From Paralithodes platypus (Eukaryota > Arthropoda > Malacostraca > Decapoda > Lithodidae): a DNA stretch of 64,000 nucleotides. Of the stretch, positions 55,914-64,000 are shown one piece after another. Under the pieces are notes generated by a model, which was not told where the DNA came from, ran no database searches, and saw nothing but the letters and a program-made list of their open reading frames with translations. Positions within the stretch are counted from its first letter, which is position 1, and every line of letters begins with the position of its first letter. The stretch lies in assembly GCA_032716605.1 (NCBI GenBank), contig CM064512.1, positions 25,491,781 to 25,555,780 on the forward strand. The letters run 5' to 3'. A program made the position numbers and the translations under genes.

Positions 55914-56739
55914 TGGCGCCAATGTCGTCTATAAGGAGAAGTATAGGAAGATTTGTTTTGTTTACACTGCTTCTTTATAGTGCCCAAATAATGCATCTGA
56001 GACGGTAATGACGTAATAGCAATAAAGTATGTGTTATGGCAAACATATAAATATATAAATAATAACATTTTCTAAAAGGGTACCAGACAGAATAGGATTA
56101 TGGTGTACGTGGAGTGCGTGCATGTGTGTATAATTGTGGGCGCGTGTTTGCGATAATATTCTAGATAACAACAAGTGTTATGTATAATAATCCACCTACT
56201 GTGCGGTTCCGGTATAATTATAGTGTAATAATAATACAAACATAAACGCGATGTTGCTATTATCGCTTATATTAGACTAGCCATGCAGTTTGAAAGACCT
56301 CAAATACAGTACAAGTAATATACAAAATCGTTAGTATGTAAACCATGTTTATGTTTAGCAGAAACTTATATTTAATTGTTGGAAGAGTTCGGAAAATAAT
56401 AACTATTAAAGATAATTCGGTTTAATGTTATTTTAATACCACGAATTTTTTGGATATATTTGAAGATATATATTGAATCTATAATATTATGCTCTAAAGA
56501 TCATAAGAAAATTAGTTTTAACCCTCGTCAAAACCTAATAAAAAAGTATTTGTACTAAAATGTCTTTTTCGTAACAATGTTGTCAATACGGTACTTCCAG
56601 TTATCGATAGCTCTAAAAAGTCTAAAGATCATATGAAAATGTGTTAACCCTCGGAAAAACCTAATATAAAAGTATGGTATTAAAATTTAATTTTCGTAAG
56701 AGGTTGTCAATATGGTACTTTCCCGTTATCAATATACAA
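55914..56739. other. Non-coding stretch
   Basis: AT-rich, no gene. Two similar segments with AAAGATCATA.GAAAAT.GT.TTAACCCTCG..AAAACCTAATA (56495 and 56622) suggest a diverged duplication of about 125 bp. Confidence 0.45.
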
Positions 56740-56940
56740 TCAAAGCTGAAGATTGCAGAGTAAACACCGTAGACTTCATCAATCTTCTTTCACCTTCGTA
56801 TAATCGACAGCCAATTTTTTGTTTTTATTTACTAAGGGATTAGTACTCAACCAGCGGGGGTGTGGGGGCAGCAGCCCCCACCCATAATACTAGGTTAGGT
56901 TAGGTAAGGTTGTTAGGTTAGGCTAATGTCTTTTCAAATT
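56740..56940 (-). repeat. CCTAA/GC-hairpin repeat family, copy G
   Basis: AAAGCTGAAGATTGCAGAGT, CCAGCGGGGGTGTGGGGGCA, GCCCCCACCCATAATACTAG, GGTTAGGTTAGGTAAGGTTG. It is the longest match to copy A. Confidence 0.85.
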
Positions 56941-58106
56941 ACTATCGGGGGCGTGTCTCAACATCGATCAATAGGCCTAATGGGGAAAATAAGTTTTCCC
57001 GAGATTTCTAATTAATTACAAACACTATATGTTGATGCAAATTAACAATTTCTTTTATAAGAAACACTCGGAAAATTCGTGGTATTAACCCTTGGGATCT
57101 GGGGGGCCTAATATGAAGTTTGGTATTGAGCACTGCACTGACTAGCACTCTTGTATTCTTTCTTCACACCATTTCTCCAATTATTATCCTTTATTCTGCT
57201 GCAGTGCATATCATAATTATATGTGTATATTGTTCATGGTTGATATTTGTAGTGGTTTTGTGATTGGTCTGCCCGGTATCCAATTGTGCTAGGCCTTTGA
57301 GGAGGTAAGCGATTGGGCATGATATGGATTGTTCTGGGAGTCTAGCAGTATTATATTTTGGCAATTTTTGTGTAGTTTAGAATAACCTTAGAAGTTCTCT
57401 TGAAATACTAACGGCACTATCAACCAGACTCGGAGACAGTAGATATTTTTGTCTCCTTGTATTACTGTTTTAACACAGTAAAGACGACGATAACCCCTCT
57501 TCCTAGAGAACCTGCATGTCTTGGTGTTTGGGTCAGATATTAACCCTTTCTCTGCGGGCTTATTTGCGCTATTTAGGGCATATTCAGGCACTCTTGAATG
57601 ATTAATCAAGTATCTGCATTAAATGAACAGTATTCTGCCGAAAACTAGGCGAAAATAGCTTCGAAATGACACCAGAACGAGGTTCGTAGATGGCGGGGTT
57701 CACCCGCAGCGTTGCCATAGACATTCGGGAAAACTCGCTAACTATTAGTTCTCGCTTGCTCGGCAACACTGTCGAGACACCCGCGCGAGACCACAGTCTC
57801 CCTCAGTGAGCGGCTGGCTGCTCTGAGGGTCGGACGGAGGTCCCTCACGCTCCCGCCCACTGACACTCGATTTCTACGGCTTTTACAGGTTTTTAAAGCC
57901 GGGAAATTGCTGTAAATTGCCTATGCGTTCCAAAATGTCACCCGCAGGGAAAGGGTTAAGAGCGTGTCTGTTGCAGGGTTGGTGTAGTATGGTGGGCAGT
58001 GTTGGGTGCATGACTACAGCATTTGTCTTTTTGCCACGGTGTGTATCTTTGGACAGTGCTGTGTGCTATTAGATCATCTGCTTTCCCCGAACCTCCCCTC
58101 GTAACA
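56941..58106 (+). other. Probable 5' LTR region of the second gypsy element
   Basis: The right end is inferred from CCTCGTAACA (58097-58106) followed one base later by a primer-site-like TGG. The left end is not identified. It contains the MITE at 57544-57955. No ORF with motifs. Confidence 0.4.
57544..57955. mobile_element. piggyBac-type MITE with TTAA duplication
   Basis: 412 bp. The ends are CCCTTTCTCTGCGGG (57544-57558) and CCCGCAGGGAAAGGG (57941-57955, one mismatch to the complement), flanked by TTAA (57540-57543, 57956-57959). A second TTCACCCGCAGCG lies inside (57699). No transposase. Confidence 0.85.
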
Positions 58107-58107
58107 G

Positions 58108-58122
58108 TGGTGACCTCAGGCC
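58108..58122 (+). promoter_or_regulatory. Possible tRNA primer-binding site
   Basis: TGGTGACCTCAGGCC begins two bases after the CGTAACA end. Position and TGG start suit an LTR retrotransposon primer site; the primer tRNA is not identified. Confidence 0.45.
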
Positions 58123-58238
58123 ATGATAGTGTGATAGTATAGAGTTCTTAGTGGTGTGAACGTAATTATATTTAGATTGTTTAGTAATTTTGTTTGCAGT
58201 TGAAAGTCTACAGACTTAGTATTCTTATTTATTAACCC

Positions 58239-58621
58239 GTGTCCACAACTATTGCTAAGATGTCGCATGTTGATTACATTCCTGTTCATATTGTGGGAAA
58301 GGATGATGTTTGGCAGTTTATTAGAACCCAACCTAGTCAGAAAGAGGTTGCTAGCAGGAGTAGTGATGAATTAAGACGTGTGTTGGAGATGTATGGTTGG
58401 AGGTGCAGTGGTCTGGCTAAGGGAGAGTTAGTTCAAGAGGTGTGTAAGTTAGTTACACAGCTTAATGGTCTTCATGAAGCTAGTACTCATGTAGTGGATG
58501 ATGGCACCATCCAGCATCTGCCACATCATCCTATCAGTCAGGCTAGCTATCATTCTACTGGGGACTGGAGTGGAGCAACAACTCCAGAGCAAGGTGATAC
58601 CGTATTTAGGCAGTCTGCCAC
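58239..58621 (+). pseudogene. Gag N-terminus of the second gypsy element
   Basis: The Met of MSHVDYIPVHIVGKDDVW (near 58260) starts about 120 residues. The section SSDELRRVLEMYGWRCSGLAKGELVQEV resembles an SAP-like helix-turn-helix (L-x3-L...G..KxxLV). Beyond 58621 the frame runs into the LINE's poly-T. After the LINE the same frame continues with MPPPSALNP at 61761, which shows one interrupted gene. Confidence 0.6.
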
Positions 58622-58623
58622 TT

Positions 58624-58654
<31 letters not shown>

Positions 58655-59305
58655 AGAGACAATGAACGGAGGAAGGAAAAACACAGATAAAACAAAAAGG
58701 TCCATGTGCCTAAAGGCATCCTCCATTCATAAAATGTTTGTAACAACTGGATTTAAACATTTGTAGATTGTAAGTTTGTGGAAAGCAATTCGAGGGATGT
58801 GAATTCCAAAGAGTAGTAGCTCTGGGGATAAATTAATTCTGATAAGCAGAAGTTCTGCATTGTGAAGGAGAAAGTGTAAATTCATGGGCGCTCTTAGCTG
58901 CCATAGTTCTACGGGGAAAGATGTGGAGAGGAGGCACAATTGAAGCAAGTTCCTTGGAACAATTGCTGTGAAAATATCTGTAGAATAATGCAAGGGATGC
59001 AACGTTTCTTCGTATGGATAATGTAGGAAGGTCCTGTGTGATTGCAGGGTTATTGATTAATCTAATAGCTTTATTTTGAATTTTGTCCAACTGCCTCAAT
59101 GCAACCACTCCACTTCCACCCCACAAAGGTGAACAGTAATCCATCTGAGAACGCACATGACTTTTATATATCACGGCCAACTGCTCGTCAGTGAAGAATT
59201 CTCGAACTCTGTACTGGAGTCCCAGTTTTTTAGAGGCATTCTTAGCAATGCTTCTAACATAATGTGTTCAGCTCAAGTTAGTAGTTAATGTTACACCGAG
59301 AATGT
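58655..59305 (-). pseudogene. LINE RT C-terminal part beyond the insert
   Basis: Continues the RT frame after the SINE-like insert: AKNASKKLGLQYRVREFF, AVIYKSHVRSQMDYCSPLWG, IQNKAIRLINNP, RNVASLALFYRYFHSNC. One stop falls near the end (after CRTSAYQN), followed by ATTLWNSHPSNCF and the poly-A tail. A stop just after the insert (TTNLS) also breaks it. Confidence 0.8.
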
Positions 59306-59708
59306 ATGGTGATGGGCTGGTCTATCAGAGTGAGACCTGAGCGATCTCTGCCATACCCATAGCTTACTCTGACTGTTCCTTTTACTTATATATTTTCTAG
59401 ATCTCAAGTGACGGCGTCTCTTCCGTGGATTGACCTCCCAATCTACCAAGATTGGAAGCTAAAGCGTCACATTATTCCTTTGCCGCTCAACTTTCTCTTC
59501 ATAATTGCTGAGGGGCACAGGGCCCCGGGTGGGGCTTTGGTTTCCTGGGCGTTTACGCACCCTCTCAGCTCCCCGCCATGGAGTGGCTTCGGTCACCCAG
59601 GCTTTATTGTGGTAGGCAGGGAGGGTTCTGTGGGGGCGCTTGTTTATGGCCTTGGCCTTGGGGCTGTTCGGCCAGGCAGCTTGGGGAACAACAACAACAA
59701 CAACAACA
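59306..59708 (+). mobile_element. SINE-like insert with (AAC)n tail and 13-bp duplication
   Basis: 403 bp ending in (AAC)8 or so, flanked exactly by ACACCGAGAATGT (59293-59305 and 59709-59721). It interrupts the LINE RT frame, making the ORF run on into an artificial VVVVVVVPQAAW tail. No clear pol III A/B boxes, so it could be a SINE or a short 3' piece of a LINE with an AAC tail. Confidence 0.8.
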
Positions 59709-59721
59709 ACACCGAGAATGT

Positions 59722-61754
59722 CAATACTACGGGAAGTGGGAATATTTACATCATTAAAAAATATATGGGAGTCAGTGAGATTCTCTCGGTTAGAAAATTG
59801 AATATACTTGGTTTTCTGTGCATTAAAGGAAACTAGATTCTTTTGTCCCCATTCATTAATTCTAGAAAGGTCCTGGTTCAGAGAAATTTCAGTGTTTATT
59901 TTTGAATTTATAAGATCGGGTTGGGTGAAAGAATTGGTAAATGTGAAGGAACTGTGGAGTGTTGAGTCATCTGCGTAGGAATGTATTGGATTATGAGTGG
60001 TAGATATGAGATCATTGATATGAATGAGGAACAGAGTTGGGGCCAAAACTGATCCCTGGGGAACACCAGCATTTATTGAGTGAAATTGAGAATAAAGGCA
60101 TTCTACCATTACACATATTTTTCTGTTATGAAGATAAGAAGAAATTAGTGGAACTAATGATGCAAGGCCGTAGTGTGACATCTTCGACAATAAGGATTGA
60201 TGCCAGACTCTATCAAATGCCTTTGATATATCCAGTGCTATTGTATGTGTTTCACCATGTTGGTCTGTAGCTTGGTTGATTTGATGCGTAAGAAGGCAAA
60301 GAATGTCTGCAGTTGATCGACATCGTCTAAAACCATATTGCCTATCACTGATTAATTTATTATTCTCAAGATGCTTAATTATGTGATTATTTAATATAAT
60401 TTCAAAGACTTTACCAAGAGTGGAAGTTATAGCTATTGGTCTGTAGTTTGATGGATCTGAAGAGGCACCTTTTTTAGGAACTGGATGGATGTTTGCTTCT
60501 TTCCAGGGTACTGGGAAGCATGAGGTATGAGTACACAGACGGAACATTTTTGCCAATACAGGAGCGAGCACCAAGGAGCAATTCTTAAGTACTATTGGAG
60601 GAATTTCATCTGGACCAGGAGCCTTATCTACTGAGAGATTCTGCAAAATAGTTTTGACATGTCTGGTGTGGATCTTAAGTGAGGGAATTTCAGGCGAATT
60701 AAAATTAAGTACAGGGACATCTTGATTTATTTCATCTAAGGTTGAATTGGTGGAGAAAATATCCGCAAGAAGGTTAGGTTTACCTCGTGGGTCACTTACA
60801 AGATTGCCAGTCGGAGATTTTAATGGTGGAATGGATGAAGCAGTAGTGAAGTTGGATTTGAATGAGTTAAGAGTAGACCAAAATATTTTGTTATCATTTG
60901 TATTATTTAGAAGTTTATTTGCCTGCTTGTGGAGAAAGTTTGATTTAGTTAGGTTTAATACAGTTTTGGCATGATTTCTGATGTTTCTAATGTAATTAAA
61001 GGCTTCATGTGTTTTTGATATTGTGTATGCATTGTAGGCTATTGCTTTTTGTTCAGTTACTCTAGCACAATTATGGTCAAACCATTTAGGTGAATTAGAT
61101 CTTTTATTGTACTTTTGATGAGGAATAAAAGTTTCCATTCCAATTTTTACAAAATCTTGTATGTGACTCAAGGTGGAGTGTGCATCATTAGAAAAGAAAG
61201 AGGTCCAGGGAATATAAATAAAGAAACTTTGAAGACCCTCCCAGTCTGCCCTATCGTAATGCCATTTAGTCACCAAAACAGGTTCAGAGTGGGAAGGTGT
61301 GGTAGGTGATAGACAGGTGGCCTGTATCAGACAGTGATCAGAAGATCCAAGCGGGGACCTCACTGTAACATCATAATTTTCTGAATTGGTTGTTAAAAAT
61401 AAGTCCAGTAGGTGGGAATTATGATTAGGATTATCTGGTACACGGGTGGGTTGGTTGACTAGTTGAGTGAGATTAAATGAGTCTGCAAATAGCTCACATT
61501 CAAGACCAGCATCATCAGTCCTGGCTGAATAAGTGAGCCATTCAACATTATGGACATTAAAATCACAGAACACAGTTATTTCAGAAGATGCATTTAAGTT
61601 GAGGACACTGAGTTGTGAGGACAGAGAATCAAAAAGACTTTGCTCTGGAGGAGTATTTGGGGAACGGTAGATGCAACATATGTATTTAAATTTACCAGCA
61701 GAAATTAATTTGTATATAGAATAATCATAATAGGCACAAACATTACCACAGTAC
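59722..61754 (-). pseudogene. LINE endonuclease/reverse transcriptase, main part
   Basis: The frame is open from about 61754; the first listed Met is at 61573. The APE-type endonuclease C-terminal half is visible (CDFNVHNVEWL, then SSDHCLI). It is followed by RT motifs: DKAPGPDEIPPIVLK, NYRPIAITSTLGKVFE, ALDISKAFDRVWH (catalytic D), AGVPQGSVLAPTLF and SYADDSTLH (YADD catalytic pair). Reading breaks at ILGV where the SINE-like insert enters. The product would nick target DNA and prime reverse transcription. The N-terminal endonuclease half is missing, but RT catalytic residues are all kept, implying a young insertion. Confidence 0.85.
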
Positions 61755-62640
61755 CTGCCACCATGCCTCCACCGTCAGCTCTTAACCCTATCAGTACGGC
61801 CCTTTCATTGTCACAGGGCTATGTTTATGCCCCTATGGCCAGTACATTTGTTTCGAGTTATGCTAGCAATCCCCAGTATCCTCCTTCTTCCCCCCCCCCC
61901 CTGTGTCGTAGGCCACACCCCAGCATTTCACTGCCACTCATACGGTGGGTGCCCAGCACAATGTTCCCCCTTATGCCAGTTTCCTCCTATAACCCTGATA
62001 GGGTCGAGAAAGAGTCCAGAGGTTGACCTCCAGCTAAATAAATTAGAGATGGAAGAGAGGATTGAGTTGAGGAAGTTGGAGATAGAGGAGAAGAGAATAC
62101 AGGCAGATTTGGAGAAGTCGAAGTTGGAAACTATTTGGCAAAGATGACAGGGGAATAATGCTGGGCATGCATCTACGGAGGAGGCAGAAGAGGTGCTGTT
62201 GTCTAAACGGCTGAAACTTGTGCCAGCCTTTAATGAACTCAAGATCACAGAGTGGTTCTTGCGTTTTGAGTAGAAGTCCCACGAGTATCAGTGGCCGAGG
62301 CAACGCTGGGCAGTGTTGGTGTCTAATGTCTTGAAAGGCAAGACTCTTGATGCATACGATCGCATAGAGGTGCAGGAGCTAGAGTATGATGTACTTAAAG
62401 AGGCTGTGTTAAAAGCCTATGAGCTGCGTCCTGAGGCTTACAGGTTGGCCTTCAGGGGGGCTCGGAAGCAGCAGGGGTCTCGCATGTGGAATGTGCCAGG
62501 TACCTGTGCAATACTCTATCTAAGTGGCTGCATTCAGAGTCAGCTGATAGTTTTGAGGTGGCGTGTGAGGTTTGGCTGATGGAGCAGTTCACCAGCATAG
62601 TTGAACGGGACATTGGGGCAAAATTAAAAGAAAAGCGGTT
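61755..62640 (+). pseudogene. Gag middle and SCAN-like part, frame-shifted
   Basis: After the LINE, a Pro-rich region (to about 61990) leads into a charged coiled coil, NKLEMEERIELRKLEIEEKR (62037-62100). Then LVPAFNELKITEWFLRFE with a stop, and an 88-residue ORF (62313-62579) with VLVSNVLKGKTLDAYDRI and PEAYRLAFRGARKQQG, the same R-x-x-F-R SCAN-type start as in the element at 51502. A further shifted piece, EVACEVWLMEQFTSIVERDI (62558-62615), completes the SCAN-like pattern. Several frameshifts make it non-functional. Confidence 0.6.
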
Positions 62641-62829
62641 TTAAAATTAAGGAAAACAGCAGTTTGGGCTGATGACTTTGCACTAGCCCAGCGTGGCAGT
62701 TGCATTGGAAACATTGGTGACAGGAGAGACTGACCTGTGCACCAAGCAGCCATGGTATCCACTCGCCCATCATCAACCAAAGTTAACACAAATAAGACCC
62801 AACAGTAAACCAATGCTAACAACCAGCGA

Positions 62830-63508
62830 GCTTCTACGGATGTGCGGTGTTACTTTTGCAAGCAAGTGGGTCATATAAAACCTGTGTGCTAAATGGAAGG
62901 CTACCCAAGAACCCAAGGCTGTCCAGTTGGTGGCAACACTAGGGGAGGTGCCTGTGAAAGGCAAACCAGGTACAAGTGAGTCTGGGGGGCAGTGTAGGCC
63001 AGCGCGAAGCAGGGTTGTAAGCACTTTGCCGCCCCAGATAGTATCACCACCTGAGCATAACCAGACTTCCCCTGATTGGTGTCGGCCATTCATACATGAT
63101 GGATTTGTACGGGTTGGGGAGCAGACTTACCCTGTCAAGGTGTTTAGGGATACTGGTGCGCAACAATCCATGTGTAGCAACCTGACAAGGGGACCTATTA
63201 GCACGGGAGAGTTTGTAATGTGCAGGGCAATCAACAGTGAACAATTCTGTGATTTAGTCCCGGTGACCCTAGAGTGCCCACTTTTAACTGCCGAGGGTAA
63301 GGTGGCCATGGTGGACACTCTGCTAGTTGAGGGGGTGGACTTTTTGCTCGGGACTGACTTGGCAGGGGATGTAGTTTTCCCGCCTCCTATAATCATCGCT
63401 GAAGCTGATTTTGAGCCCCCTAGTGGTGGTTGTTTGCAAGAAGATAACACCGACTGCATCTACCCTGTTGGTGCAGTGACCCAACCAGTGGCACATTTGG
63501 CACAATAG
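62830..63508 (+). pseudogene. Zinc knuckle and aspartic protease of the second gypsy element
   Basis: CYFCKQVGHIKPVC (about 62847-62888) is a CCHC knuckle ending in a stop. The 193-residue ORF at 62927-63508 carries a retropepsin: EQTYPVKVFRDTGAQQSM with catalytic DTG near residue 73, a middle strand pair, and VEGVDFLLGTDLAGD (the C-terminal LGxD strand). The same order follows gag in the element at 51502. The active site is kept though the gene is split. Confidence 0.75.
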
Positions 63509-64000
63509 GTGGATGATATAGTGGATGCGGGGGCCGACAGCCATGCGAGTCATTCACCTATCAGACTACCAGACCCTCCAGTGGCTAAACTACCATTGTG
63601 ACATTGTATGAGTCACAGGGTTACTATTCCACAAGACTCATCAGTGGCCTGTCTATCCTTGTTCTTGCTAGCTACCATGTACCTCCGTGCCACACCAACC
63701 GTGCCCTTCAATCTGCCACACTGAAGGAAAAATGGACAGCGCACCAGTAGTAGCGGGACCTACTGCTGATTATATCAACACTACACCTGAGGGCATATAG
63801 TTTACCACTCCAACACCCGAGAAACCTACTGCTGACTCTACCAACACCACACCAGAGAAGCAGAGGTCAGGACCAATTTAACAAGACTATGCTCTTCCTG
63901 GAATAACTCTCAGAATGTTAAGCTCTACATTGAAAATGTCACCTGTATATATTATAAATAATGTCTACTGTCTAACACCAGTGTGATCTTGATACACCCC
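63509..64000 (+). other. Decayed pol sequence to the window end
   Basis: Stop-ridden sequence after the protease. A short duplicated phrase, CCTACTGCTGA.T.TA.CAACAC.ACACC (63760 and 63829), suggests a linker repeat. No RT or integrase motif is visible. Confidence 0.4.

Larger units (their letters stand above)
58622..61754 (-). mobile_element. Jockey/CR1-like LINE inserted into gypsy gag
   Basis: A minus-strand non-LTR element, 5'-truncated inside the endonuclease. Its poly-A tail appears as the T tract at 58622-58653. CTGCCAC flanks both ends (58615-58621, 61755-61761), a short target duplication that may extend with mismatches. It is itself interrupted by a 403-bp insertion at 59306-59708. 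Confidence 0.85.
58239..63990 (+). mobile_element. Second SCAN-type gypsy element, invaded by a LINE
   Basis: Plus-strand gag (58239-58621), LINE insertion (58622-61754), gag continued (61755-62640), zinc knuckle (about 62838-62880), protease (62927-63508), then decayed sequence to the window end. Frameshifts and stops break the gag after 62026. RT and integrase are not reached. Confidence 0.7.

Noticed and set aside
59459..59720. C-terminal extension of the LINE protein (VVVVVVV and beyond)
   Set aside because: It is read-through into the inserted SINE-like element, bounded by a 13-bp duplication.

Overview
This is a repeat-rich animal genomic window with no bacterial features. There are no operons or ribosome binding sites, and coding matter is scattered among long AT-rich non-coding stretches. 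Short TTAGG/CCTAA runs (the arthropod telomere motif), many dinucleotide microsatellites, and the mix of Pao/BEL, gypsy-type, CR1/Jockey-like and RTE-like elements suggest an arthropod, most plausibly a decapod crustacean. The species cannot be named from sequence alone. I found no convincing ordinary host gene; nearly every recognisable coding stretch belongs to a mobile element.

Layout. 1-2215 (minus): 5' part of a decayed Pao/BEL retrotransposon. 2217-3036 (plus): 3' end of a LINE. 3262-3936 (minus): an intact SGNH-hydrolase-like ORF that abuts a piggyBac-type MITE (3958-4438, TTAA duplication). 5061-6200: a LINE remnant split by a 543-bp mariner-type palindrome (TA duplication). 6220-8659 (minus): gypsy-like gag and protease pieces with a LINE fragment between them. 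8660-16140: AT-rich DNA with tRNA-derived SINE remnants, tandem duplications and a cluster of CTAGAA/TTCTAG palindromes. 16142-17645: an internally deleted hAT element.

18459-24050 is the most striking unit. It is a 5.6-kb DNA transposon with about 150-bp inverted repeats and one intact 1516-residue ORF (minus). The protein has two N-terminal C2..HxxC modules, a transposase-like middle, a FEN/XPG-nuclease-like region and a cysteine-rich tail. It resembles the Academ superfamily and looks recently active.

24180-34140 carries three tandem arrays: 33/36 bp; 27 bp over 2.5 kb, open in many frames; and 51 bp in 7 nearly identical copies. 34142-47400 holds LINE debris, a clustered repeat family combining CCTAA motifs with a GC-rich hairpin (7 copies in the window), a near-identical inverted pair about 2.5 kb apart, microsatellites and a degenerate 30-bp repeat.

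49343-63990 is a retrotransposon graveyard: a putative 1.78-kb solo LTR; a SCAN-gag gypsy element whose protease is followed directly by integrase, as in Gmr1-like elements, with a TTAA MITE in gag; an RTE-like 3' end; an 8-bp-duplication palindromic MITE; and a second SCAN-type gypsy element. That last element was invaded by a Jockey/CR1-like LINE (poly-A side at 58622), which was itself invaded by a 403-bp SINE-like element with a 13-bp target duplication. The nesting gives a clear relative order of insertions.
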